Source: an uncultured Pelagibacteraceae bacterium (GTDB lineage Bacteria > Pseudomonadota > Alphaproteobacteria > Pelagibacterales > AG-422-B15). From it: a stretch of DNA of 55,304 nucleotides. The DNA is taken from the NCBI GenBank assembly GCA_902564025.1, contig CACEZK010000007.1, positions 1 through 55,304 of the forward strand, in the 5' to 3' direction. The notes beneath the pieces are model-generated. The model saw nothing but the letters and a program-made list of their open reading frames with translations, was not told the DNA's origin and did no database searches. Below are positions 18,009 through 27,637 of this stretch, one piece after another; within the stretch, counting starts at the first letter, position 1; every line of letters starts with the position of its first letter. The translations under genes and the position numbers were made by a program.

Positions 18009-19157
18009 TTAATTACCAATATATAAATTATTATCAATCCAATTATTTATATTTTTTATGTCAATTTTTTTTGGGTTTTTAATATTAGGATTTTTACTGA
18101 ATATTATGTCAAGATTGACTTCATTAAGTCTCACAATATCAATGAATTTTATCCTTTTTTTGATAAATAGATCCACCAATAGTTCATTTAAATAGTTAAA
18201 TACATGAGGAGCTAAACCACCCATTTTCATAACTTCGTAACCGAGTCTAATTGCAGGAAATTTCTTAGTATCAATTGGTATAAATTCTAAATTATTATAC
18301 TTAGATAAATTAACTGCTATTTCCGAATTTAAAGATTTGTTGAAATCAAAATAAATTGAAGAAATTGGTATTCGCATATCCGGCTTATTAAGAATTGCTG
18401 TACTTACTCCATTTTCGTAATTAATTAATGCATGAATAATCGCTTGAGGATGAATAATGGCATCTATTTGATCATTTTTTAGATTAAATAAATATTTTGC
18501 CTCTATAATTTCCAATGCTTTATTCATCATAGTTGCAGAATCTATTGAAATTTTTTTTCCCATTTTCCAAACTGGGTGCTTTATAGCTTGTTTCAAAGTA
18601 ACATTTTTTAGTTGTTTACTATTATAATGAATAAATGGACCGCCTGTTGCAGTAATTGTTATTGAATTATACTTACCTAGATTATGTTTAAGCAAATAAT
18701 AAATTGCATTATGCTCAGAATCTAATGGAATAATTTTTGTATTATATTTTTTTGAAATATAATGAAACTTATTGCCAATTGTTATAATGCATTCCTTGTT
18801 TGCAATACCGACCTTTTTACCTGACATTAAAACTTTCGATAATAGATCTATACCTGCCAAACCACTTATAGCAAAAATAATAATGTCTGTTTTACTTGAA
18901 ATAATATTATGAAAAAGTGATATGTCATTAAATGTATTATATTTTTTTAGATTATGTTTATTATTATTTAGAGATTTTTCGTTAAATCCAATTTTTTTTA
19001 CTTTAAAAGTATTTGCAATTTTTATAAGTTTACTAACATTTCGATCACAAGTAATTCCTTCAACTTTTATCTTTTTTAGATTTTTACTTATTATTGATAA
19101 AGTTGACGAACCAATACTACCAGTTGCGCCATAAATGATAGTATTAATTTTTTTCAT
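18009..19157 (-). CDS. dxr: 1-deoxy-D-xylulose 5-phosphate reductoisomerase
   Basis: Forms methylerythritol phosphate, the committed step of the non-mevalonate isoprenoid route. The 382-residue protein has the NADPH site GATGSIGSST (10-19), the metal-binding PLDSEHNAIYY, TATGGPF, HPVWKMGKKISIDSATMMNK and IIHPQAIIHALI. It overlaps cdsA by 4 bases. Downstream comes bamA. Its products feed UppS, encoded two genes upstream. Confidence 0.97.
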   Translation of the reverse strand: MKKINTIIYGATGSIGSSTLSIISKNLKKIKVEGITCDRNVSKLIKIANTFKVKKIGFNEKSLNNNKHNLKKYNTFNDISLFHNIISSKTDIIIFAISGLAGIDLLSKVLMSGKKVGIANKECIITIGNKFHYISKKYNTKIIPLDSEHNAIYYLLKHNLGKYNSITITATGGPFIHYNSKQLKNVTLKQAIKHPVWKMGKKISIDSATMMNKALEIIEAKYLFNLKNDQIDAIIHPQAIIHALINYENGVSTAILNKPDMRIPISSIYFDFNKSLNSEIAVNLSKYNNLEFIPIDTKKFPAIRLGYEVMKMGGLAPHVFNYLNELLVDLFIKKRIKFIDIVRLNEVNLDIIFSKNPNIKNPKKIDIKNINNWIDNNLYIGN

Positions 19158-19801
19158 ATAAACAAATTAGCTAATCCAAAAAAAATAAATACCACTATAA
19201 ATGAGTCAAATCTATCCAGTAATCCACCATGTCCTGGCATAATTTTTCCTGAGTCTTTTATAGATGCGTATCGTTTTAGCATTGAAACAACTGTATCCCC
19301 AATAAAAGATAAAGCGATAATAAATATTGTGTAATAAATTGAAAATTTATATTCAATTTCTAAATAATAAAACAATAATTGAATAAGAAATACTGTCATG
19401 AATATACCTGCTATTAATCCACTTACGGTTTTACCCGAACTAATTTTAGGCATTAATTTAGCGCCTCCAATGATTTTTCCCCCTATGTAAGAGAATGTGT
19501 CAAAAAGCCAAATTGTGGCAATAGTAGCTAATATAAAAAGTAATGAAACAATTTCAGTAATTAACAAAAATAAAAATAAGAAAAAAGACAATACTGTAAC
19601 TGCCAAATATAAATTAAATATTAAATAATTTCTGTTTTTATTTTTCATTTGATTAATCTCATGACAAATGATCGATGTTATAAAAAGGAAAACGATTACA
19701 GAAAAATAATTATTGTAAATAAGAGGCAATATAACTAATGGAACAAAAACAATAACAGACCCCAATCGATAGAGTAGCTCTTTTGTAAAAAAATCACTCA
19801 T
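19154..19801 (-). CDS. cdsA: Phosphatidate cytidylyltransferase (CDP-diacylglycerol synthase)
   Basis: Makes CDP-diacylglycerol, precursor of bacterial phospholipids, from phosphatidate and CTP. The 215-residue protein is almost wholly hydrophobic, with about six membrane segments, and carries the C-terminal family signature SMLKRYASIKDSGKIMPGHG followed by GLLDRFDS. It is short for the family (commonly 260-285 residues), the shortfall being in the N-terminal helices. It starts directly after the uppS stop and overlaps dxr by 4 bases. Confidence 0.93.
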   Translation of the reverse strand: MSDFFTKELLYRLGSVIVFVPLVILPLIYNNYFSVIVFLFITSIICHEINQMKNKNRNYLIFNLYLAVTVLSFFLFLFLLITEIVSLLFILATIATIWLFDTFSYIGGKIIGGAKLMPKISSGKTVSGLIAGIFMTVFLIQLLFYYLEIEYKFSIYYTIFIIALSFIGDTVVSMLKRYASIKDSGKIMPGHGGLLDRFDSFIVVFIFFGLANLFI

Positions 19802-20497
19802 TCATTGACCAAAATTTCGTTTTCTTTTCATTAATTGATCAAGAGCCCTGTTCAGATTACTTATCTTAAAATCAGGCCATAAAACTTTTGTAAAGTACAA
19901 TTCAGCATAAGCACTCTGCCATAACATAAAATTACTTAATCTGATATGTCCACCAGTTCTTATAATAAAATCTGGGTCATTTGATTCAGGAATATAGAAA
20001 TAATCTCTTAAATTTTTGGATGGGTTTTTAAGTTTTTTTATTTTATCTACTGCGTCAATCATTTCTTGTCTTGATCCATAATTAAATAATAAATTTACTA
20101 TAGTCCCCTTATTGTCTTTAGTGATCGCAGTGACTTCATCAATTATACTTAACAATTTTTTTGATAATTTTTTTCTACTTCCATAATGTCTTATTTTAAG
20201 ATTGTTATCATTAGCTGTTGAACTAAAATCTTTGTAAAATTCAGTTATAAGATTAAATAAATTTTTTATTTCAGAAGGGTTTCTTCTCCAGTTTTCAGCT
20301 GAAAATACATAAAAAGAAATTTCATTTAGTTTATAATCTAAATTTCTTAAGCTCTGACATAAAGAAATACAATTCTGAATTCCGTATTTGTGGCCAGTTT
20401 TTTTTTGGAGATTATTTTTTTTTGCCCATCTACCATTACCATCCATAATAATAGCGACATGGTTGATCTTTTTTTTTGATAATTTAGTTGAGCTCAC
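19802..20497 (-). CDS. uppS: Undecaprenyl diphosphate synthase
   Basis: Cis-prenyltransferase that builds the C55 carrier lipid for peptidoglycan and LPS. The 231-residue protein has IIMDGNGRWAKK with catalytic Asp19, FYVFSAENWRRNP and AYAELYFTKVLWPDF. The diphosphate-binding motif reads RTGGHIRLSNF, where most relatives have Glu at the fifth position; the arginines and serine are kept. It follows frr after 6 bases. Function is still the most likely one because all other key residues are present. Confidence 0.95.
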   Translation of the reverse strand: MSSTKLSKKKINHVAIIMDGNGRWAKKNNLQKKTGHKYGIQNCISLCQSLRNLDYKLNEISFYVFSAENWRRNPSEIKNLFNLITEFYKDFSSTANDNNLKIRHYGSRKKLSKKLLSIIDEVTAITKDNKGTIVNLLFNYGSRQEMIDAVDKIKKLKNPSKNLRDYFYIPESNDPDFIIRTGGHIRLSNFMLWQSAYAELYFTKVLWPDFKISNLNRALDQLMKRKRNFGQ

Positions 20498-20503
20498 TTA
20501 AGA

Positions 20504-21061
20504 TTATATTTTTTTTAAATCTTCTTCTTTATTTTTTAGGATTTCATCGATACTTTTGATTTGATCTGCAGTAATTTTATCGATGTTTTCTTGATACTTT
20601 TTAGAATCATCCTGTCCAATTTCTTTGTCTTTTTCTAATTTTTTCACTTGTTCAATGCCATCTCTTCTAATGTTTCTAACAGCAACTTTTGTATTTTCTG
20701 ATATTTTACTAGCCATTTTTAGAAATTCACTACGTCTTTCTTCTGTGAGCTGTGGTAGAGGCAATCTAATTAGATTTCCTTCAATCATAGGATTAATTCC
20801 TAAATCAGATTCTCTTAATGCTTTCTCGACAAGTGATATGTTAGCACTATCCCAAATATCAATATTTATCGTCCGAGGATCAGGTGTTGTTATATTTCCA
20901 AGCTGGTTAATATTCATTTTCTGTCCATACGCATCAATCTTAATTGAGTCCAGCATACTTGGCGATGCCCTTCCGGCACGTATACCCTGCATGTCTGACT
21001 TAAAGGACTGTATTGAAGAGTCCATACGGCTTGTAATATCATCTTTAATTATATCATACAT
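20504..21061 (-). CDS. frr: Ribosome recycling factor
   Basis: Splits post-termination ribosomes together with EF-G. The 185-residue protein has the expected length and landmarks: IRAGRASPSMLD, YGQKMNINQLGNI, PDPRTINIDIWD, LPQLTEERR and VRNIRRDGIEQVKKLEKD. It overlaps pyrH by 8 bases in the conserved order rpsB-tsf-pyrH-frr-uppS. Confidence 0.97.
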   Translation of the reverse strand: MYDIIKDDITSRMDSSIQSFKSDMQGIRAGRASPSMLDSIKIDAYGQKMNINQLGNITTPDPRTINIDIWDSANISLVEKALRESDLGINPMIEGNLIRLPLPQLTEERRSEFLKMASKISENTKVAVRNIRRDGIEQVKKLEKDKEIGQDDSKKYQENIDKITADQIKSIDEILKNKEEDLKKI

Positions 21062-21773
21062 TGTTAATCTCAGAATATTGTTGTTTATTATTATATACGT
21101 TTTTGAAACAATTATTTTGTAAAATTGAAAATATTTTTATAGGAATTTCATTGTCTCTTGCAATACTTACTGCAGCACTATCTAAAACTTTAAGATTCTT
21201 CGACAAATAGTTTATATATGATATTTTTTTAAATCTTTTTGCTTTCTTGTATATATTCGGATCTTTATCGTAGATACCATCCACTTGAGTAGCTTTATAT
21301 ATAACTTGACATTCAAGTTCTGCAGCTCTGAGAGCTGAAGCAGTATCTGTAGAAAAATATGGATTACCAGTTCCAGCTGCACATATAATAATTCTGTTTT
21401 TTTCCATATGTCTTATTGCTTTTCTTCTGATGTATGTTTCGCATATAGATTGAATTGGAAATGCAGACATAACCCTAGTTTCAACATTTAATTTTTCTAA
21501 TGAATTTTGCAAAGCAAGACTATTCATAACTGTGGCTAACATACCCATATAGTCTGCACTGGCCCTATCCATGCCTTTTGCAGAAGCTGCTAAACCCCTA
21601 AATATATTTCCACCACCAATTACAACACATATTTGTATTTTTAATTTTTTTAATGAGAGCAAATCATTTGAAATCTGTTTAACGGTATTTAAATCAATTC
21701 CAAATTTGTTATTACCCATAAGAGACTCACCAGATAATTTAATTAATATCCGGTTTAACTTTTTTTTGGGCAT
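21054..21773 (-). CDS. pyrH: Uridylate kinase
   Basis: Phosphorylates UMP to UDP; hexameric amino-acid-kinase fold, unrelated to eukaryotic UMP kinase. The 239-residue protein shows RILIKLSGESLMG, VVIGGGNIFRG, the ASADYMGMLATVMN helix, GTGNPYFSTDTASALRA and YKATQVDGIYDKDP. The gap to tsf is 3 bases, and it overlaps frr by 8 bases. Confidence 0.97.
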   Translation of the reverse strand: MPKKKLNRILIKLSGESLMGNNKFGIDLNTVKQISNDLLSLKKLKIQICVVIGGGNIFRGLAASAKGMDRASADYMGMLATVMNSLALQNSLEKLNVETRVMSAFPIQSICETYIRRKAIRHMEKNRIIICAAGTGNPYFSTDTASALRAAELECQVIYKATQVDGIYDKDPNIYKKAKRFKKISYINYLSKNLKVLDSAAVSIARDNEIPIKIFSILQNNCFKNVYNNKQQYSEINNV

Positions 21774-21776
21774 CTT

Positions 21777-22604
21777 TTATGAGCCTAATTCGTATCTAAT
21801 AAATTGATCTACAGAAATTTTACAATTATTTCTTTCTGCGCTTTGCTTTATGTAGTCTTCAACATTTAGCGATGGGTCAATTACAAATTTTTGGCCCAGT
21901 AATGTGTTTTCCTCAAAAAACTTTTTTAATTTACCCTCCAGCATTTTTTCAAGAATATTATCAGGTTTGCCGCTATCTTTTAGTTGTTGTTTTATTATTT
22001 CTTTTTCTGCGTTTACTAATTCATTGCTAAGGTCTTTTTCGGAAATTGATTTAGGATTCAAAGCTGCAATATGCATACATAGGTTTTTACCTATTTCAGA
22101 TACTTGATCACTATCAGTATTTAATTTTAAAAGAACGCCAATCTTGCCTAAGCCTTGACCTACACTGTTATGAACATAACTATGAATGTTTCCACTGAGA
22201 TGACTTGATCTTCTTAGAACTATATTTTCTCCAATCTTACCTACAGCGGCACTTATTAGCTCAGTAACATTTTCATTGCTAGCTAATGTATTATCTTTGT
22301 CGTCAATAGATATATCCAAAATCGAGTTCACAAGACTGTGAAATTCAGAATTTCTAGAGACAAAATCAGTCTCTGAATTTAATTCAATTATAGATGCTTT
22401 ATCTGACTGAACTTTGACTCCAATTAGACCTTCATTGGCGTCTCTACCAGATTTTTTCTCAGCTTTTGCAATTCCTTTTTCTCTTAATAATTTAAATGCT
22501 TGAGTAATGTCGCCTCCTGAATCAGATAAAGCTGACTTACACTCCATCATCCCTGCTCCAGACATTTTTCTTAATTCTTGAACTTCTTTTGCACTAACTG
22601 TCAT
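21777..22604 (-). CDS. tsf: Translation elongation factor Ts
   Basis: Nucleotide exchange factor for EF-Tu. The 275-residue protein begins [20 protein letters not shown], the typical N-terminal domain, with the [10 protein letters not shown] core motif and two dimerisation-type subdomains. I chose the ATG at 22602-22604, which overlaps the rpsB stop by 11 bases. The open frame reaches 18 codons further upstream, but that part is inside rpsB and is not family-like. Confidence 0.96.
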   Translation of the reverse strand: MTVSAKEVQELRKMSGAGMMECKSALSDSGGDITQAFKLLREKGIAKAEKKSGRDANEGLIGVKVQSDKASIIELNSETDFVSRNSEFHSLVNSILDISIDDKDNTLASNENVTELISAAVGKIGENIVLRRSSHLSGNIHSYVHNSVGQGLGKIGVLLKLNTDSDQVSEIGKNLCMHIAALNPKSISEKDLSNELVNAEKEIIKQQLKDSGKPDNILEKMLEGKLKKFFEENTLLGQKFVIDPSLNVEDYIKQSAERNNCKISVDQFIRYELGS

Positions 22605-23400
22605 TCTTAGAGTCCTCAGGGTCAGAAATATTCTTATTATCAGAATTATCACTAACACTTTTCACATCAGGCTCAGAAATCTCTTCTTTATTATTAGAAT
22701 TGATTTCAAAATCAATTTCTTTAGTAGATGAATTGATTGTTTCTTTAATAAGTGAACAATATAAATCTATAGATCTACGTGAATCATCATTACCTGGTAT
22801 GGGGTAATCTATCTTATCTGGATCACAATTTGTATCAACAATTCCAACAATTGGTAAATTTAATAGATTTGCTTCAGAAACAGCTATGTGCTCTAGTTTA
22901 GTATCAATAATAAATACTAAGTCGGGAGATTTTTTCATTTCACTAATTCCACTTAATGACCTTACTAACTTTTCATATTGATTAGTAATTTTTAATATTT
23001 CTTTCTTTGTGAATTCATTGTCAGGATTAGATTTTAGTACTTCAAGTTCTTTCATTTTTTTGATCGATTTAGTAATTGTTGACCAATTGGTAAGCATTCC
23101 GCCTAACCACCTGTGATTCACATAAAACTGATTAGTTTCCTTTGCTAAAGTTGCAATTTTACCTGCTGCTTGTTTTTTCGTAGCTACAAATAAAATCTTT
23201 CCACCCTTTGAAACCACATCATCAATAACTTTAAGTGCTTCACTCAGCATCTGCACTGTATAGTTTAGATTTATTATATGAATATTTTCTTTTGTACTAT
23301 GAATGAACTTAAGCATTTTTGGATTCCATCTTTGCGATTTATGGCCAAAATGAACTCCAGCTTCAACAAGCTCTTTTAAATTAATATTTGGTATAGTCAT
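22594..23400 (-). CDS. rpsB: Small ribosomal subunit protein uS2
   Basis: Assembles late on the 30S head-body junction. The 268-residue protein has the family motifs [49 protein letters not shown] and the [12 protein letters not shown] segment. It carries a C-terminal tail of about 35-40 residues rich in Ser, Asn, Asp and Glu beyond the conserved core. The start is preceded by GGAG at 23407-23410 (minus), six bases before the ATG, which is part of a predicted regulatory pseudoknot. Confidence 0.97.
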   Translation of the reverse strand: MTIPNINLKELVEAGVHFGHKSQRWNPKMLKFIHSTKENIHIINLNYTVQMLSEALKVIDDVVSKGGKILFVATKKQAAGKIATLAKETNQFYVNHRWLGGMLTNWSTITKSIKKMKELEVLKSNPDNEFTKKEILKITNQYEKLVRSLSGISEMKKSPDLVFIIDTKLEHIAVSEANLLNLPIVGIVDTNCDPDKIDYPIPGNDDSRRSIDLYCSLIKETINSSTKEIDFEINSNNKEEISEPDVKSVSDNSDNKNISDPEDSKNDS

Positions 23401-23406
23401 TTTTTT

Positions 23407-23471
23407 CTCCGGTTATTCATCCACAGCAATTTGACCTGATTAAGGACCGGACAGCATTAGCTATCGCTGTG
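23407..23471 (-). promoter_or_regulatory. Structured rpsB leader with predicted pseudoknot over the Shine-Dalgarno
   Basis: Read on the minus strand, CACAGC (466-471 of 23 kb) pairs with GCTGTG (23422-23427), extendable by two inner pairs. CCGGT (23446-23450), inside that stem's loop, pairs with ACCGG (23409-23413), outside it. This is pseudoknot topology, and the second helix covers the GG of the GGAG ribosome-binding site. Small hairpins AGC-TAAT-GCT (23453-23462) and CCT-TAATC-AGG (23435-23445) fill the loop. Ribosomal protein leaders of this kind usually bind their own product; autoregulation by S2 is my inference. From memory, an rpsB leader RNA has been described in SAR11; I cannot confirm that this is the same fold. 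Confidence 0.7.
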
Positions 23472-23487
23472 TGATATTTTGAATGTA

Positions 23488-23517
23488 ATTATATTAAATA
23501 ATCAAGCTTTACAACAA
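23488..23517 (-). promoter_or_regulatory. Candidate rpsB promoter
   Basis: On the minus strand TATAAT (23488-23493) is a perfect -10 box, with TTGTTG (23512-23517) 18 bases upstream as the -35 box. Transcription would begin near 23481, giving a leader of about 80 bases that contains the whole predicted pseudoknot. The promoter directly follows the end of dnaE. Confidence 0.6.
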
Positions 23518-23518
23518 C

Positions 23519-26500
23519 TTATTCAACAAAATCTATTTTCATTACGCCGTTAAGGTTTTTCATCTTATCAATCATCTCTGAGGTAATATTGAATTCACCA
23601 GGAATCTTAAGTAATTGATTATTAATGATAATCTCTATTTTATTATGCCCTTTAACCCAATTTAATTTTGCTAACTCATCCTTTGAAAAGCTTCTATCGG
23701 CATAAATTTTAAGTGTATGATTGTTTAGTTTGTGATTTTTTCTGCTGTTAAAATTATTTGTATTATTAAGCTTTTCAACTTCTTCGAAACTAAATACTTT
23801 TTTGAGCTCCCCTCTTAAACTTCCATTTTGTGATGAAAAATCTACACCTAACACAAATGACTCACCTTCTAAAAGTAGCTCACGGTATTTTCTAAGATTA
23901 CTTTCAAATATAATTAGCTCAAAAATTGATGACAGGTCAGAAAAGTTTAAAAATGCATAATTATTACCCCTGGCTGATCTCTTTTCTTTTTTAGAAAGTA
24001 AGGTACCACCCAAAAGAAGATCTTTTTGATTATGCAGTTCTGAGTTTTCTTTGATTTCTGAATATTCTTTTAACATTAAAGATTTATAGTTTTTTTTGTG
24101 TGTCGACAAAGGGTGACCCGATAAATAAAAACCTAACATCTCATATTCTTTCATTAGTTTATAATTTGAATTCCACTCTTCTTCCTCTGTTAAATTAAAA
24201 CTTGATATGTTCATATCGCCAAACATATCTTTTTGATGATCTATGGAATTGCTATTTTTAGACTTATGATACTTTACAATTTCTGAGGCTTGATTAAATA
24301 CAGCCGCTCTACTTATGTTGAACTCGTCAAATGCTCCTACGCAAGATAGAGCTTCAATTGTTTTTTTGTTAATTACTGAGGTATTGTTTCTATTTATAAA
24401 ATCGTTGAGATCACGAAAATTACCGTTTTCGTTTCTTTCATTGTATAAATCCTTCATTGACTCAACACCCACATTTTTAATTGCTCCTAGCGCATATAAA
24501 ATTGAGTCATTATTTCTTAAAAAATTTGGTCCTGAGTAATTAACACTAGGTGGGGCTAATTTAATTTTTAGACGCATCAACTCTTGCTGAAAAATAGAAA
24601 TTTTATCTGTATTGTTAATATCTAATGACATGGAAGCTGCAAAAAACTCTATTGGATAATGAGTTTTTAGATAGGCTGTTTGAAATGCTATTACAGCATA
24701 TGCTGCAGCATGACTTTTATTAAAACCATAGTCAGCAAATTTAGATAATAATTCAAAAATAGTATGCGCTTCATTTGACGTTATATCTTTTTTTAAGCAA
24801 CCATTTATAAACCTTTGTTTTTGAGCGTTCATTTCCTTTTGTATTTTTTTTCCCATTGCTCTTCTTAGCAAATCTGCCTCACCATCTGAGTATCCTGATA
24901 ACTCTCTAGCTACCCCCATTACCTGTTCTTGATAAATTACGACTCCATAAGTTTCTTCTAATAAGTCTTCTAATAAAGGATGTATGTAGTCAGGTTTTTC
25001 TCTGCCATGCTTTCTTTCTATGTAGCTTGGTATATTAGCCATAGGACCAGGTCTATAAAGTGCAACAATAGCAATAATATCTTCAAATTTATCTGGTTGA
25101 AGCTGCTTAAGAGTATCCTTCATGCCCGCACTCTCTAACTGGAAAATGCCTGTTGTTTCACCAGTACTTAATAAATCATAAGTGTCTTGATCATTTAATT
25201 TAATGTTATCAATATTAAAATCAGGATTACTTAATTTTACCAATTTTGTACAATTATCAATTAGCGTTAGTGTCTTGAGACCTAAAAAATCAAATTTTAC
25301 TAAACCCGCATTTTCAACCCATTTCATATCAAATTGTGTTAGAAAAATATTTGAGTCTGGGTCACTGTATAGTGGGACATCTTTGAATACTTCCTCTTTT
25401 GAAATTACTACCCCAGCTGCATGAATTGATGCATGTCTTTTAAGACCTTCTAATTTTAGAGATATGTCTAATAACTTTGCAATTTTATCATCTTTATTTG
25501 CCTCCTCTTTTAATCGAGGCTCTTCATCAATGTATTGTTGCAATGTCATGGGTCTTGAAGGATCAAAAGGCATTAATTTACAAAGATAATCTACCTGACC
25601 ATATGGAATGCCAAGAACTCTACCTACATCTCTAATTACTGCGCGAGCTTGTAGTTTTCCAAAAGTAATTATCTGAGCAACATGGTTATTCCCATACTTT
25701 TGATGTACGTAATCGAGCACACGATCTCTATTATCACGACAAAAATCGATATCAAAATCAGGCAAAGAAACTCTCTCTGGATTTAAAAATCTCTCAAAAA
25801 TTAAACCAAATTTAATTGGATCTAGATCAGTAATTTTTAAACACCATGCAACCAAGGAACCTGCCCCAGACCCTCTTCCAGGACCAACCGGTATATCATT
25901 ATCTTTTGCCCATCTTATAAAATCCGAAACAATTAAAAAATATCCTTCATATTTCATATCTATAATTATTTTTAACTCTTTTTCTAATCTTTCCTCATAT
26001 TCCTTTTTTATGTTTAATTTTAAATTATTATCTATTTGTTCACTCATAAATTTTTGAGTGAGATTTTGCTCAAGGCCTTTATGAGATAGTTCTATTAATA
26101 ATTTTTTTTCTTGATTATCATCATTATCGTAAGATGGAAGTACTGGCATTTTTATTTTAGGTCTATGAGAGCACCTTTGCGCAATCTCAATTGTGTTAAA
26201 TAATGCTTCCGGAATATCTGAAAACAGTTCTTGCATTTCATTTTGAGACTTAAAATAGTGATTTTTTGACAACTTTTTTCTATCTTTTTGAGAAATAAAA
26301 AGTTTTTTTTCAATACACATTAGAGCATCATGTGCTTCAAAATGATCAGGTCCCTCAAAGTAAACATCGTTAGTTGCAACAACTGGAATATCATTATCGT
26401 ATGCCAAATTAAGGATAACTTCTTCATCAATTCTATAATCATTTCCTTCAATTCTCTGAATTTCTATGTAAAAATTATCAATAAATTCTTTTTTAAAGTC

Positions 26501-26980
26501 AGCAACAAATGATGCAGATTGTGAAGTAATGCTATTACCATTTGAATATTTTAAGATAGAGTTATTTCCACCTGAAAGAACTAGTAGGCCTTCTTTATTT
26601 TTGTACAACTGTTCAATATCTACGTAAGCATTTTCTTTATGATTCATGTATGCTCTTGAAATAATATTTAATAAATTTTTATAACCAACCTCATTCTTAG
26701 AAAATATATTTAGAAAGAAATGAAGATCTTCTTCTTCAATATTTTCATGAAGATAATTTTTTGGTGTTTTGATTTTTAAATTACATCCTATTATGGGCTG
26801 AACTCCGACACTTGATACTTTCTCACTAAATTCCAAAGCTCCAAACATATTATTCGTGTCAGTGATACCTACAGCTGGCATTTTAAAAGCCTGACAAAGT
26901 TCTGATAGACGCGCTATAGGTAAAGCACCTTCTGATAAAGAGTATTCTGTTTTATTTGTTAAATGAATAAAGTCGCTCAC
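23519..26980 (-). CDS. dnaE: DNA polymerase III alpha subunit
   Basis: Catalytic subunit of the replicative polymerase. The 1153-residue protein has an N-terminal PHP domain (about 1-280, opening with AVGITDTNNMFGALEFSEK), the palm with GPGRGSGAGSLVAWCL and PDFDIDFCRDNR (two catalytic aspartates), ASIHAAGVVIS, YRPGPMANIP, VIYQEQVMGVARE, a helix-hairpin-helix region and a C-terminal OB fold. The start is GTG (26978-26980), placed directly against the lolD stop with no spacer. The 3' end is followed by the rpsB promoter. Confidence 0.97.
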   Translation of the reverse strand: MSDFIHLTNKTEYSLSEGALPIARLSELCQAFKMPAVGITDTNNMFGALEFSEKVSSVGVQPIIGCNLKIKTPKNYLHENIEEEDLHFFLNIFSKNEVGYKNLLNIISRAYMNHKENAYVDIEQLYKNKEGLLVLSGGNNSILKYSNGNSITSQSASFVADFKKEFIDNFYIEIQRIEGNDYRIDEEVILNLAYDNDIPVVATNDVYFEGPDHFEAHDALMCIEKKLFISQKDRKKLSKNHYFKSQNEMQELFSDIPEALFNTIEIAQRCSHRPKIKMPVLPSYDNDDNQEKKLLIELSHKGLEQNLTQKFMSEQIDNNLKLNIKKEYEERLEKELKIIIDMKYEGYFLIVSDFIRWAKDNDIPVGPGRGSGAGSLVAWCLKITDLDPIKFGLIFERFLNPERVSLPDFDIDFCRDNRDRVLDYVHQKYGNNHVAQIITFGKLQARAVIRDVGRVLGIPYGQVDYLCKLMPFDPSRPMTLQQYIDEEPRLKEEANKDDKIAKLLDISLKLEGLKRHASIHAAGVVISKEEVFKDVPLYSDPDSNIFLTQFDMKWVENAGLVKFDFLGLKTLTLIDNCTKLVKLSNPDFNIDNIKLNDQDTYDLLSTGETTGIFQLESAGMKDTLKQLQPDKFEDIIAIVALYRPGPMANIPSYIERKHGREKPDYIHPLLEDLLEETYGVVIYQEQVMGVARELSGYSDGEADLLRRAMGKKIQKEMNAQKQRFINGCLKKDITSNEAHTIFELLSKFADYGFNKSHAAAYAVIAFQTAYLKTHYPIEFFAASMSLDINNTDKISIFQQELMRLKIKLAPPSVNYSGPNFLRNNDSILYALGAIKNVGVESMKDLYNERNENGNFRDLNDFINRNNTSVINKKTIEALSCVGAFDEFNISRAAVFNQASEIVKYHKSKNSNSIDHQKDMFGDMNISSFNLTEEEEWNSNYKLMKEYEMLGFYLSGHPLSTHKKNYKSLMLKEYSEIKENSELHNQKDLLLGGTLLSKKEKRSARGNNYAFLNFSDLSSIFELIIFESNLRKYRELLLEGESFVLGVDFSSQNGSLRGELKKVFSFEEVEKLNNTNNFNSRKNHKLNNHTLKIYADRSFSKDELAKLNWVKGHNKIEIIINNQLLKIPGEFNITSEMIDKMKNLNGVMKIDFVE

Positions 26981-27637
26981 TTATAAATTTATCCTTTTAT
27001 TTGCCTTAGAAGCCAACTCTTCATCGTGAGTAGCTATAATTAGTGTCATACTTTCTGATTCGACATAATTTTTTAAATAGTTAAACACCAAATCAGAATT
27101 CTTACTGTCTAAATTGCCAGTTGGCTCATCGGCAATTATAAATTTTGGATTATTTACTAAAGCTCTTGATATTGCCACTCTCTGCTGCTCTCCTCCTGAC
27201 AATGAATTTGGGAAATGTAAGGATCTATCTTCAATCATAAATACCTTCATTATATTTTTAGCCCTTTGTGTCGCCTCATCCTTACTGTATCCATTTAAGA
27301 TTAGCGGTAATGCAACATTTTCTATTGCATTAAAATTTTCCAATAAGTTATAGTTCTGATAGATAAATCCGTAATTATTTCTTCTAAATTTATTCTTCTG
27401 TTCACTATTTAAATTCGTAAGATCCTTACCATTGAATGAGATAGTGCCTTCGTCGGATGTATCTAGTAACCCTACTACGTTAAGTAGAGTAGTTTTTCCT
27501 GAACCTGAAGGACCTGTAACTGCAATAAAATCACCACTCGTAACTTCTAGAGAAATATTTTTTAAAATTGATAAGCTATTATTAGCTTGATGGTAAGATT
27601 TTGAAATGTTTTTTAAAATTAGAATTGATTCAGACAT
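26981..27637 (-). CDS. lolD: Lipoprotein-releasing system ATP-binding protein LolD
   Basis: ATPase that powers lipoprotein release from the inner membrane to LolA. The 218-residue ABC protein has Walker A GPSGSGKTT (42-50), a Q-loop in YGFIYQNYNLL, signature LSGGEQQRVAISRAL, Walker B FIIADEPTGNLDS and the switch His in IATHDEE. It overlaps lolC by 8 bases, which identifies the partner and separates it from other MacB-type ATPases. Confidence 0.95.
   Translation of the reverse strand: MSESILILKNISKSYHQANNSLSILKNISLEVTSGDFIAVTGPSGSGKTTLLNVVGLLDTSDEGTISFNGKDLTNLNSEQKNKFRRNNYGFIYQNYNLLENFNAIENVALPLILNGYSKDEATQRAKNIMKVFMIEDRSLHFPNSLSGGEQQRVAISRALVNNPKFIIADEPTGNLDSKNSDLVFNYLKNYVESESMTLIIATHDEELASKANKRINL

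Noticed and set aside
22605-22658. Upstream extension of tsf
   Set aside because: The extra 18 residues are translated from rpsB in another frame; EF-Ts proteins begin at the chosen methionine.
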